A stretch of DNA of 16,794 nt. Origin: Bacillota bacterium. GTDB taxonomy: Bacteria; Bacillota; Clostridia; Acetivibrionales; JAEZXR01. Within the stretch, counting starts at the first letter, position 1. Each line of letters starts with the position of its first letter. The stretch lies in NCBI GenBank assembly GCA_023419605.1, contig JAEZXR010000065.1, forward strand, positions 1 to 16,794, read 5' to 3'. Shown here one piece after another: positions 6,056 to 14,222 of the stretch. Below the pieces are notes generated by a model, which worked only from the letters and a program-made list of their open reading frames with translations, did not search any database and was not told the DNA's origin. The position numbers and the translations under genes are program-made.

Positions 6056-7654
6056 ATGTATAAACTGCTGGTTGTAGATGATGAGCCCAGACAAGTACGG
6101 GCGCTGGCCAATATAATAAATCAGCTCAGGCCGGATTACGAAGTCCTTACGGCCTGTGACGGACAGGAAGCGCTGAATTTACTGTCCGACCATACGGTGA
6201 ATATTCTTTTCACGGATATCAGAATGCCTGCTGTGGATGGATTACAGCTGATAGAACGGCTCTCTGAACGTAAAATTTCTTTGAAAACTGTGATTTTAAG
6301 TGGGTATGGGGAATTCGAGTATGCCCAGAAAGCCATTCGGTTCGGTGTGAACCAGTATCTTGTGAAGCCAATAAGCAAAACTGACCTGGAGAGTATCCTG
6401 GCAAAAGTGGAGTGCGATCTTGAAGACGAAAGATGTGCGAGGATTCAAGAAGAGGAGCTTAAAAAAAAACTGGACCATTCATTGCCGGTATATCTGGACC
6501 ACCAGTTAAACCGGTGGATCGCCGGTAAAACCAATGGAGAGGAAGTCAGAGAGATTAGATCCATATTTCCATATCAGACCTATGGTCTGGTTCTGATTAC
6601 TGCTTTTAAAAAACCTCAGGCTTTTTTAGAAGATCTAAATCCGGAGTTTGTACAATATGCAAAATTTTCTATGAAAGAAACCCTTAATACCTTCGGGCAT
6701 TCCATATCCTTTCTTCCGGAATCGGATAAACGTCAGATTGTTACAGTAGTGGTAAGCAATAGCCCGTTGAATCACCGGTCTCAAGATGTATTGAAAAAAA
6801 TGAATCGGTATATTGCGAATATCAAAGAGGAATATGGCTTGATTGCTACCCTTGGTGTCGGTGATAAAACAGAGGACATATTCCGGGACATAGAAAAGGC
6901 TTTTCAAAGCGCCCGGGCAGCCATTGAACGCAGATTTTTTTGTGGGCTGGGACAAGTAATTTACAGTACCGACGGCAGCCGCCAATCCGACCTTGTACCC
7001 TATGAATTCAGTCCTATTGAAAATGAGATATTGGAAGCAGTACGCCTTAAAGATAAAGTAAGGGTCTGTAAAATTACCGGTACTGCTTTTGATAAGGTGA
7101 AAAAGTGTGCCGTTGATCCAGTCCGGTTAAAGGAAGATGTTGCATATCTGCTGCTGAATCAGGCCAAAAATGTGTCCTGGATTATGGAGGATAAGGACTA
7201 TGCAACTCTAAGTACGGAGATCAAAAGGAAATCCCTTCAATGTGAGGAGCATAGGGAACTCTGGCATTTTGCCAATGAGACGCTATGCAGGATGATCGAT
7301 ATTTCCCATGAGAAGTTCAGCGATAAGAACGGTATCCTTATAGGGAAGTGCAAAAGCTTTATAGAGGAAAGATACATGGAGGATATTTCGCTGGAAAATG
7401 TTGCCCGGAAGTATTTTTATAACCCTTCCTATTTTAGCAATCTGTTTAAAAGCTATATGGGGCTGGGCTTCTCCGAATACTTGTTGAAGGTCAGAATCCA
7501 GAATGCCAAAAAGCTGTTGGAGGCCACGGGGGCCAGCATGACGGATGTGGCAGGCAGGGTGGGTTTTAAAGACCCTGCGTATTTTAACCGGGTATTTAAG
7601 AAAGAAGTAGGAATTTCCCCGCTGAAATACCGCCAAATGAATGAAAATAGGTGA
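6056..7654 (+). CDS. YesN-type response regulator with AraC output domain
   Basis: I start this at ATG 6056 because AGGGGAA (6041-6047) precedes it and the receiver domain begins at once (MYKLLVVDDE); an ATG 30 bases upstream has no ribosome site. The product has 532 residues. The receiver domain (1-120) has acidic D8 and D9, phospho-acceptor D54 (FTDIRMP), S82 (LSGYGEFEYA) and K104 (YLVKPIS). A middle region of about 300 residues is typical of YesN-like proteins. Residues about 433-532 hold the two AraC helix-turn-helices (ISLENVARKYFYNPSYFSNL and MTDVAGRVGFKDPAYFNRVF). It overlaps the kinase gene region. As known for the family, it should activate neighbouring carbohydrate genes when phosphorylated; here the hydrolase and importer are the obvious targets. 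Confidence 0.93.
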   Translation: MYKLLVVDDEPRQVRALANIINQLRPDYEVLTACDGQEALNLLSDHTVNILFTDIRMPAVDGLQLIERLSERKISLKTVILSGYGEFEYAQKAIRFGVNQYLVKPISKTDLESILAKVECDLEDERCARIQEEELKKKLDHSLPVYLDHQLNRWIAGKTNGEEVREIRSIFPYQTYGLVLITAFKKPQAFLEDLNPEFVQYAKFSMKETLNTFGHSISFLPESDKRQIVTVVVSNSPLNHRSQDVLKKMNRYIANIKEEYGLIATLGVGDKTEDIFRDIEKAFQSARAAIERRFFCGLGQVIYSTDGSRQSDLVPYEFSPIENEILEAVRLKDKVRVCKITGTAFDKVKKCAVDPVRLKEDVAYLLLNQAKNVSWIMEDKDYATLSTEIKRKSLQCEEHRELWHFANETLCRMIDISHEKFSDKNGILIGKCKSFIEERYMEDISLENVARKYFYNPSYFSNLFKSYMGLGFSEYLLKVRIQNAKKLLEATGASMTDVAGRVGFKDPAYFNRVFKKEVGISPLKYRQMNENR

Positions 7655-7659
7655 GCCAT

Positions 7660-9486
7660 ATGAGGAGAGCATTTGATTTCATCGATCATATAAGCCTGCG
7701 GACAAAACTGCTTATCACATACATTGTTTTAATTACCATTCCCATATTTCTTATCGGATGGAGGTATTTCAGCACCAGTACGGAAGTGATTTCCGATATA
7801 GCGAGAAAAAATGCCTATGAACTGGTAAAAAAGAATACGGAGATTGTGGACGTGAAGTTATCTCAGACCATGGATGCCATTTTCTCCTTCATTACCGACA
7901 AGGATCTGGTAAATACCCTGGCCGAAGTGGATACCGGGGATGATTATAGTATCTTGGCTTCGGATAATAAGATTACCAATATCTTAAACAAATACTTTCT
8001 ACAATCCCAGGACCTATATTCTGCGCAGCTCGCCACAAGCTATTTTGTTTTTGGGCCCCGCTCCATGACAATGACCACAGTAAAAAGCCTTATTCCCAAA
8101 GATCGTTTTGTCAATTCTGAAATCTATGCTGCTGCAAAAGCACAAAGCGGTAAAATTCAGTGGATTCCTTCCTATGATTTCGGACAAATGTTTAACATCT
8201 CTTATCTGGAAGGAATTAATGTCGATTATCGATATATGTTTTCGGCCACTGTAGAGGTTAAAGGATCCTATTATGAAAATGGAGTCTTTTCAAGTTTGGC
8301 CGCCGATGTGGAAAAGCCGGTTTTAATCCTTAATTACAAGGAGGACTTTTTCCAGCAAATCTATAGGAATAGTATTCCTATAGAAGGAAGCTACTTTTTC
8401 GTGGTGACAAAGGAGGGGCAGATCATTTCCCACCAGGATCAGACGCTGATCGCAAAGAAAAATCCATTGCCTTGGCTTGGACCCATGCTATCAAAAGAAA
8501 ATGGGGCAGATCTGATGGAGATTGACGGAAAGAACATGATTGTATGCTATACCACTTCAAAAGTCACAGGATGGGTATCAGTGGCGGTCATCCCTCCGGA
8601 CCGGCTGGTGGAACCCATGATCCGGGTTGTGTGGTCGTACACCGTTTATGTCGCCATTGCCCTGGCGCTTTTGTCCATTCTAGTGGCATACTTTTTTTCA
8701 ATGAAAATTACCAATCCGCTCAGCAAGCTGGTTAAGGCAATAAAGGAGACGGGTGAAGGAAATTTTGATTTAAAAATGAAGGAAGAAGGAGGACGGGAAT
8801 CCAAAGAGCTGATACATCGGTTTAATGGAATGAATGAAAAGATACAGAAACTCATAGAGGAGAACTATGAAACAAAAATAAGGGAAAAGGAAGCTGAGAT
8901 AACGGCCCTAAGCCTGCAGCTGGACCCCCATTTCATGTATAACACCCTGAACCTTATTAACCTCATATCCATGGAGAACGGGCAGGATGAAATCAGTGAA
9001 ATGATCATAAGTTTGTCCACCATGCTGAAATATACGGTTAAAAACAGAAAGGATCTCGTACCCTTTAAAGAGGACCTGGAGTACCTGAAGAGCTATACCT
9101 TCATTATGACCAAACGATTTGAAGGGAAGTTTACTGTGGAATATGAGATTGACCCGGAGCTGTACAATCATACGGTTCCTAAGTTCCTAATGCAGCCTTT
9201 CGTCGAGAATGCACTGATACATGGCTTTGAAGGATTAAAAAAAATGGGTGTTTTAAAAATAAAATGCTGGATCCGTAACGGAGTCAGGCACTATTCTGTG
9301 GAGGATAACGGGAAGGGGATGGAGCCGGACAGGATTTTAGAAATTATGGGTAAGGAAAGCGGGTCCATAGGAATCCGCAACATCGATAAAAGAATAAAGA
9401 TCCTTTATGGAAATGAGTACGGTGTCCAAATAGAATCCGTACCAAACAAGGGAACCAAAGCAACTATAACGGCACCGGTACAGTGA
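7660..9486 (+). CDS. YesM-type sensor histidine kinase
   Basis: This 608-residue membrane kinase is the partner of the preceding regulator. ATG 7660 is preferred because AGGTGAG (7650-7656) sits just upstream; a GTG at 7651 overlapping the regulator stop is possible but lacks a site. Order: membrane segment at about 17-34 (LLITYIVLITIPIFLIGW), an extracellular sensor region of about 280 residues (Cache-like), a second span at about 323-346, HAMP linker, His_kinase domain with phospho-acceptor H424 (LQLDPHFMYNTLN), then an ATPase domain with N box VENALIHGF (around N517), D549-N-G-K-G-M and GSIGIRNIDKRI. This is the LytS/YesM class, common in Bacillota carbohydrate loci. The ligand is probably an extracellular sugar, inferred from context. 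A terminator follows. Confidence 0.93.
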   Translation: MRRAFDFIDHISLRTKLLITYIVLITIPIFLIGWRYFSTSTEVISDIARKNAYELVKKNTEIVDVKLSQTMDAIFSFITDKDLVNTLAEVDTGDDYSILASDNKITNILNKYFLQSQDLYSAQLATSYFVFGPRSMTMTTVKSLIPKDRFVNSEIYAAAKAQSGKIQWIPSYDFGQMFNISYLEGINVDYRYMFSATVEVKGSYYENGVFSSLAADVEKPVLILNYKEDFFQQIYRNSIPIEGSYFFVVTKEGQIISHQDQTLIAKKNPLPWLGPMLSKENGADLMEIDGKNMIVCYTTSKVTGWVSVAVIPPDRLVEPMIRVVWSYTVYVAIALALLSILVAYFFSMKITNPLSKLVKAIKETGEGNFDLKMKEEGGRESKELIHRFNGMNEKIQKLIEENYETKIREKEAEITALSLQLDPHFMYNTLNLINLISMENGQDEISEMIISLSTMLKYTVKNRKDLVPFKEDLEYLKSYTFIMTKRFEGKFTVEYEIDPELYNHTVPKFLMQPFVENALIHGFEGLKKMGVLKIKCWIRNGVRHYSVEDNGKGMEPDRILEIMGKESGSIGIRNIDKRIKILYGNEYGVQIESVPNKGTKATITAPVQ

Positions 9487-9507
9487 TAAAATGAATACAG
9501 GGTATTT

Positions 9508-9540
9508 AGCCAAGGAAAATGAAATCCTTGGCTTTATTTA
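9508..9540 (+). terminator. Intrinsic terminator of the two-component operon
   Basis: AGCCAAGGA (9508-9516) and TCCTTGGCT (9525-9533) form a perfect 9-bp stem with an 8-base A-rich loop, followed by TTATTTA. It lies 21 bases after the kinase stop and separates the regulators from the genes they probably control. Confidence 0.85.
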
Positions 9541-9658
9541 CAATGAGATATTTAAAAAGCCAAAAAGTTTTAAATAATCTAAAAATTTTCATAGTTTTAT
9601 CGATGGAAATTACTGTATGCTAGAACTGTGTAAAGAAGGCAGCTCGAAAATGATATAA

Positions 9659-9694
9659 ACCGCTTTTGTTTGAAGCTAGCCGGACGAAAGCGGT
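9659..9694 (+). promoter_or_regulatory. Inverted repeat in the leader of the hydrolase gene
   Basis: ACCGCTTT (9659-9666) and AAAGCGGT (9687-9694) are perfect complements 20 bases apart, within the 266-base gap before the hydrolase. It could be a paired operator for the AraC-type regulator or an RNA stem in the leader. A TATATA-like box at about 9695-9700 adjoins it, but I cannot define a matching -35, so no promoter is called. Confidence 0.35.
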
Positions 9695-9752
9695 CTATAT
9701 AAACAGTATCCGGTTTGTTAAAATTTGGGTCGAGGAAAAGGAGGATTTGTGT

Positions 9753-11420
9753 ATGAGAAAAGTTTTAGTGTTCCTGCTGTGTATCATGGTCGCACTGGCT
9801 GTAATGCCGATGGCACCTATCTCAGCAGCGAATGCCATAACGGTGGACTGCGGTAGTACCCTAAGGGCTGCAACCCATTGTGCCAGCGGCTCGCTTTATG
9901 GAATCACCGAAACAAAGCCCGCCGACATCACAGGCCTTGTGGCGCCGCTTAAGCCCGGTGTATTTACAAACCCTGCAAGGGCAGGATCGGGCTACCAGCA
10001 GCCCACAGGAGCAGCCATTCCGGCTGCGGGGAGAATTACGGGCACCACAGGCAAGGTGATGATAAGACTGGCGGATATTTATCCCGGCTGGCCGTACCGG
10101 TTTACCAATATGACGGATTGGCTCAACAAGGTAAAGGCTGTTATTGCCGACAAGAAAGCATCGGGCTACAGCAATTTCTACGGATATGAAATATGGAACG
10201 AGCCGAATGGTACTTGGAATACATCCAACGGCACTTTTAATAACTTGTGGAAGCAGACGTACGATGTAATTCGTGCAAACGATCCCGGTGCGAAAATTAT
10301 CGGTCCATCCTATAGCTATTATAGCCGCAGTAATATGAATGAGTTCCTGAGCTTCTGCAAAAGCAACAACTGTCTTCCTGATATTGTATGCTGGCATGAA
10401 CTGAGCGGAATCCAGAATGTCTCGAACAATCTGAAGGATTATAGGGCACTGGAAACTTCTCTTGGAATAAGTCCCATTCCAATATCCATAAATGAGTACT
10501 GCGATGCAGACCATAGCCTTGAAGGCCAGCCGGGTTCTTCCGCACGCTATATCGGAAAATTCGAGCGGTATAAAGTAGACAGTGCATGCATATCCTGGTG
10601 GTTTACGGCGTATCCCGGCAGGTTGGGCAGTCTCCTTGCAACCGATACGGCAAAGGGGGCCGGCTGGTATTTCTATAAATGGTACGGTGACATGACGGGA
10701 AATATGGTCAGCGTCACGCCGCCCAACGATGCCAGCAACCTGGTGGATGGAGCTGCGTGTGTGGATGCAGGTGCCAAGTATGTCAGCTTTATCTTTGGAG
10801 GAAATAACGACGGTACTATAAGCACCACCTTCAAAAACCTTCCGTCCTTTATCGGCTCCACAGCTTCCGTGAAGGTAGAGAAGGTAGACTGGACCAGCAA
10901 AGATACCGTCTCCAATGGACCAACCACCATATCGACCTCCAATTACACCGTAGTCAACGGTCAAATTACAGTTACGCTGACAGGCTGCAACAATAGTTCT
11001 GGATACCGTATATACATTACCCCGGGCTCCGGCAGCGGGACTGCGAGGTATGAAGCGGAAAGCGCCTCCAGGTATAGCTGCAACATTTTTAGCAGCAGTA
11101 CTTGTTCCAATGGACAGTATATCGGCCAGATCGACTACAGCGACAGCTATGTACAGTTTACCGTCAATGCAGCTTCCTCCAAGGCATATACCATGACGGT
11201 ACATTATGCCAATGGTGGAACCGCTGCATCCACCCATAATGTCAGTGTCAACGGCGGAACGGCATCCTCTATTTCCTACGGGACGACAGGAGGCTGGTTC
11301 AACGCCCCCAATAACGGTGCTATGGTGACTAAATCCGTGAATCTCAATGCGGGCAGCAATACCATTAAGTTTACCAAGGGAACCAATTATGCAGAGATCG
11401 ACTACATTGAAATCCAGTAA
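9753..11420 (+). CDS. Secreted clan GH-A (GH39-like) glycoside hydrolase with C-terminal CBM6/35-like module
   Basis: The start is ATG 9753, placed by AAGGAGG at 9738-9744 and the immediate signal peptide (MRKVLVFLLCIMVALAVMPM, cleavage near residues 25-28). The upstream in-frame extension is leader. The product has 555 residues. Catalytic domain, about 29-330: acid/base E150 in IWNEPN and likely nucleophile E248 in ISINEYCD, the spacing expected of a clan GH-A barrel and closest to GH39-like proteins. A beta-rich linking domain spans about 330-424. After a Gly/Ser linker (GSGSG), residues 431-555 form a CBM6/35-like jelly roll beginning ARYEAESA and ending YAEIDYIEIQ. Actinomycete proteins annotated as cellulose-binding share the N-terminal pattern, as I recall. 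The enzyme acts outside the cell. Polymer specificity cannot be read from sequence. It precedes an importer that would take up its products. Confidence 0.85.
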   Translation: MRKVLVFLLCIMVALAVMPMAPISAANAITVDCGSTLRAATHCASGSLYGITETKPADITGLVAPLKPGVFTNPARAGSGYQQPTGAAIPAAGRITGTTGKVMIRLADIYPGWPYRFTNMTDWLNKVKAVIADKKASGYSNFYGYEIWNEPNGTWNTSNGTFNNLWKQTYDVIRANDPGAKIIGPSYSYYSRSNMNEFLSFCKSNNCLPDIVCWHELSGIQNVSNNLKDYRALETSLGISPIPISINEYCDADHSLEGQPGSSARYIGKFERYKVDSACISWWFTAYPGRLGSLLATDTAKGAGWYFYKWYGDMTGNMVSVTPPNDASNLVDGAACVDAGAKYVSFIFGGNNDGTISTTFKNLPSFIGSTASVKVEKVDWTSKDTVSNGPTTISTSNYTVVNGQITVTLTGCNNSSGYRIYITPGSGSGTARYEAESASRYSCNIFSSSTCSNGQYIGQIDYSDSYVQFTVNAASSKAYTMTVHYANGGTAASTHNVSVNGGTASSISYGTTGGWFNAPNNGAMVTKSVNLNAGSNTIKFTKGTNYAEIDYIEIQ

Positions 11421-11427
11421 AATCATG

Positions 11428-11468
11428 ATATTGAACCGGGACGGCGAAAGGCTGTCCCGGTTCAATAT
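11428..11468 (+). terminator. Strong hairpin without T run after the hydrolase gene
   Basis: ATATTGAACCGGGAC (11428-11442) pairs perfectly with 11454-11468 over 15 bp, leaving an 11-base loop (GGCGAAAGGCT). The downstream bases are AGAGGGTACCC, so the T tract of an intrinsic terminator is missing. It may protect the 3' end of the hydrolase message, mark a processing site, or pause polymerase ahead of the importer genes. Confidence 0.6.
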
Positions 11469-11546
11469 AGAGGGTACCCAGCCTTATCGTATAAAAAAAG
11501 TCCAATAATATAAAATTATTTAAATTTCCCAGTCTCCGTTTCCTTA

Positions 11547-11552
11547 TATAAT
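11547..11552 (+). promoter_or_regulatory. Possible -10 box ahead of the binding-protein gene
   Basis: TATAAT occurs at 11547-11552 in AT-rich DNA 85 bases before the binding-protein start. No good -35 is found at 16-18 bases upstream, which would suit a promoter needing an AraC-type activator such as the upstream YesN-like protein. A lone hexamer in AT-rich DNA is weak evidence. Confidence 0.25.
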
Positions 11553-11636
11553 AAAACCGTAATAATGCTCTATGCAATACGGCTAAAACCATCCGATCCC
11601 ATAGGAAAATTTGAAAATCTGAGGAGGTACATCCTA

Positions 11637-13055
11637 ATGAAAAAAGCATCAAAGCTCATTTCGTTGTTGGTTATTGCGTGTTTGGTATTTGGATTGGTTC
11701 TCACAGGATGCAGCGGGGGAGCCAAGACCGATACCAATAAAACGGCGGACCCGACAGCCGCGGCAAAAACCGATTCGGCAAAAAAAGAACCTGTTAAATT
11801 GAAGTTTACGTACTGGGGAAGTCCGGATGAAAAAAAAGCGATAGAAAGTGCCTGTAGGAAGTTTACAGATAAATACCCGCGGATTACTGTAGAAACGGTA
11901 CAGATTCCGAATTCCGATTACAATGCCAAATTAACGGCCATGGCAGCGGGAAATGATATGCCTGATACGGGCTATATGACAGGTGACCTCGGTGAAACCT
12001 GGGCCAATGAAGGAAAGTTTGTAAACCTTTTTGATATGTTTGCAAAGGATAATGAGGTAAAGAAAGAGGATTACCTGGATTACATCTGGTATAAGCTGAC
12101 TCCGGACAATGCATGGGGTATCAGCACGGCAGGAGAATGCTTCGGATTATACTATAATAAAGACCTTTTGAAAGCAGCGGGGGTTGATTCCTTACCCACT
12201 ACTGCCGAAAAAGCAATGAGTTGGGAGGAATTCGTAAAACTGTGCAAGAAGCTCACGGTGGATAAAAATGGGAAGACGGCGGAAGATCCGGCTTTTGATG
12301 CGAAAAATATCAGGCAGTACGGTTTTATGTTTGAAACCTGGGATCAGCCCATTAATAATTTTATCTTCAGCAACGGAGGAGAGTGGGCTTCGGCGGATGG
12401 AAGCAAGTTTACCCTTAATTCGCCGGAATCGGCAGACGCGATTCAGAAACTGGCAGACCTCATTAATGTGCACCATGTCGCTCCTTCGCCGCTGGCTGCA
12501 AAATCACTGCCTGCCATGAACATTGCCTTGCAGTCGAAACTCACGGCAATGGCATTGGGAGGGCAGTGGATCAATCTTGATCTGGGGAATGCAAAGGTCA
12601 ATTATGACATTGGGGTGCTTCCAAAGCTTAAAAAGAGTATAACGGTGGGCCTAAGTGGTGCAACCGTATTCTTTAAAGGCTCCAAACATCCGGATGAGGC
12701 ATGGATGCTATTCAAATGGATGTCCAATCCCGAAGGTGCCATCGAACTGTACTCGGGCGGGTTGTGGATGCCTACGATGAAGAAGTGGTATACCGATCCC
12801 GAACTGGTAAAGAAATGGGTGGATGCCAACCCGGCGGCTCATCCTGCCGGGTTCAAGGAGGCCATGATGGGACAGTTGATGACAAACGGAGTGCCCCAGT
12901 CCCAATATTATCTCAAGAATTATGCAAAGCTTGTTCCCATTGTTACCTCCGCATGGGATCAGGTATGGCTGGGAAAGAAGACCTCAGCAGAGGCCTTAAA
13001 GGAAATGGAACCCAAAGCTCAGGCTGAATTTAAGGGCCGCTACGACGCAAAATAG
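11637..13055 (+). CDS. Sugar ABC importer solute-binding lipoprotein
   Basis: This extracytoplasmic solute-binding protein is of family 1 (MalE/MsmE-like, CUT1), 472 residues. ATG 11637 follows GAGGAGG (11621-11627); the upstream in-frame codons are leader. A lipoprotein signal ends in the lipobox LTGC with lipidated C25, then a Thr/Ala/Lys linker. The mature domain starts with KLKFTYWGSPDEKKAIESAC, continues with AAGNDMPDTGYMTGD, and ends with a Trp-rich C-lobe, as in oligosaccharide binders. It should capture oligosaccharides outside the membrane and hand them to the two permeases. It sits directly after a secreted glycosidase whose products are its likely ligands. The ligand itself is not deducible. 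Two hairpins separate it from the permeases. Confidence 0.93.
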   Translation: MKKASKLISLLVIACLVFGLVLTGCSGGAKTDTNKTADPTAAAKTDSAKKEPVKLKFTYWGSPDEKKAIESACRKFTDKYPRITVETVQIPNSDYNAKLTAMAAGNDMPDTGYMTGDLGETWANEGKFVNLFDMFAKDNEVKKEDYLDYIWYKLTPDNAWGISTAGECFGLYYNKDLLKAAGVDSLPTTAEKAMSWEEFVKLCKKLTVDKNGKTAEDPAFDAKNIRQYGFMFETWDQPINNFIFSNGGEWASADGSKFTLNSPESADAIQKLADLINVHHVAPSPLAAKSLPAMNIALQSKLTAMALGGQWINLDLGNAKVNYDIGVLPKLKKSITVGLSGATVFFKGSKHPDEAWMLFKWMSNPEGAIELYSGGLWMPTMKKWYTDPELVKKWVDANPAAHPAGFKEAMMGQLMTNGVPQSQYYLKNYAKLVPIVTSAWDQVWLGKKTSAEALKEMEPKAQAEFKGRYDAK

Positions 13056-13128
13056 GAACTTATATCGAATACGGAGATAGTCCGTGTAAATGAACTATAT
13101 ACAATAGGACCGGTAACTGCTGATTTGG

Positions 13129-13165
13129 CGTTCGCATAGCCAATGATTCTGGGGCTATGCGAACG
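13129..13165 (+). other. Perfect 13-bp hairpin between binding protein and permease genes
   Basis: CGTTCGCATAGCC (13129-13141) pairs with GGCTATGCGAACG (13153-13165) around an 11-base loop. No T run follows. With the terminator-like stem 31 bases downstream it forms a tandem structure that could stop 3' exonucleases and so stabilise the binding-protein message. Confidence 0.6.
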
Positions 13166-13196
13166 TGGAATTAGCTAAGTTCCATCCTAAATTGTA

Positions 13197-13230
13197 TAAA
13201 TAAAAGCCAGGGCTTCCTGGCTTTTATTTA
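13197..13230 (+). terminator. Attenuator-like terminator between binding protein and permease genes
   Basis: The 15 bases at 13197-13211 (ending AAAAGCCAGG) pair perfectly with 13216-13230 (starting CCTGGCTTTT) around a GCTT tetraloop; the right arm supplies the T-rich tail. It ends 26 bases before the permease start. Partial termination here would give much more binding protein than permease, a common arrangement in CUT1 importers. It is the more terminator-like of the two hairpins in this 201-base gap. Confidence 0.75.
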
Positions 13231-13256
13231 AAAATTGAGTGAAAGAGGAAATGGCT

Positions 13257-14222
13257 ATGGAATACAGTCTAAACACTTCACAGCATGCAGTAAAAAAGGC
13301 CCGGAATAACAACAGGAGAAAGCTGTGGCGCGGATTGCTTTTTACTTCTCCTGTTTTATTGGGATATACGGGTTTTGTGTTTATTCCCCTTATAGTCACC
13401 ATCGTTTTAAGCTTCACCAACTTTTCCATCGGGGCAAGGAATACCGCCTTTATCGGGTTGGAAAACTATATCAGAATGTTTAACGGGCAGGATATATACT
13501 TTTGGCCCTCTGTAAAAGCGACACTGCTCTATGTTTTCGGAAGTGTTCCGTTAAATATCGTGTTTTCATTTTTGATTGCCGTCTTACTGAATGCCAACAT
13601 AAAGGGAAGGGCTCTATTCAGAGGAATATTTTATCTCCCTGTAGTAATTCCTCTTGCCTCAGGGTGTTCCATATGGCTTTGGATGTTCCAGCCGGATTTC
13701 GGAATAATAAACCAGTTGCTGAAGGCTATAGGTCTTCCGGGAGGTAGATGGCTGTCATCGGATTCCACAGTAATACTGTCTTTTATTATAGTAAGCCTGT
13801 GGCTTTGCGGGAATACCATCGTGATATTCCTTGCGGGACTGCAGGAGATTCCTTCGCATTTATATGAAGCGATTGAGGTGGATGGCGGCAATGTACTCCA
13901 TAAATTATTGTACATTACCATTCCGATGGCCTCTCCCATCATATTTTTTAATACCGTTATGGGAGTGATAAATGCTTTCCAGACCTTTATACAAACTTCG
14001 GTCTTAACACCGGGATACAGTCAGATGATGATGGGACAGCCCAATAATGCCGGACTTCTTTATGTTCCATACATCTACACCAAGGCTTTCAGGTTTTCAC
14101 AGATGGGCGCGGCCAGCGCTTCGGCTGTCATATTGCTTTTCGGCATCGGGATTTTTACTGTAATATTCTTTAAAATGCAAAATTCATTCGTGTACTATGA
14201 AGGAGATGCAAAAAGGAAATGA
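13257..14222 (+). CDS. Sugar ABC importer permease, MalF/UgpA type
   Basis: A 321-residue inner permease of a CUT1 importer. Three starts are possible (GTG 13239, ATG 13251, ATG 13257). AGAGGA at 13244-13249 has the right 7-base spacing only for ATG 13257, which I choose. About six membrane helices are visible, the first near residues 27-52 (LLFTSPVLLGYTGFVFIPLI). The cytoplasmic EAA loop that docks the ATPase is at 204-223 (EAIEVDGGNVLHKLLYITIP). The C-terminus overlaps the next permease by ATGA, so translation is coupled and the two probably form a heterodimeric channel. No ATPase gene is present; a shared MsmX-like ATPase elsewhere is the usual solution in Bacillota. Confidence 0.93.
   Translation: MEYSLNTSQHAVKKARNNNRRKLWRGLLFTSPVLLGYTGFVFIPLIVTIVLSFTNFSIGARNTAFIGLENYIRMFNGQDIYFWPSVKATLLYVFGSVPLNIVFSFLIAVLLNANIKGRALFRGIFYLPVVIPLASGCSIWLWMFQPDFGIINQLLKAIGLPGGRWLSSDSTVILSFIIVSLWLCGNTIVIFLAGLQEIPSHLYEAIEVDGGNVLHKLLYITIPMASPIIFFNTVMGVINAFQTFIQTSVLTPGYSQMMMGQPNNAGLLYVPYIYTKAFRFSQMGAASASAVILLFGIGIFTVIFFKMQNSFVYYEGDAKRK

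Noticed and set aside
9666..9752. 29-codon N-terminal extension of the glycoside hydrolase
   Set aside because: It would bury the signal peptide, and the strong AAGGAGG site points to ATG 9753.
9861..11465. 534-residue open frame on the minus strand
   Set aside because: It lies wholly antisense to the hydrolase gene, whose signal peptide, catalytic glutamates and binding module are clear. The minus frame is Cys/Gly/Ile-rich with no recognisable domain; codon bias of the real gene keeps it open.
11565..11636. 24-codon N-terminal extension of the binding lipoprotein
   Set aside because: The lipoprotein signal begins at ATG 11637 with GAGGAGG in front; the extension would displace it.
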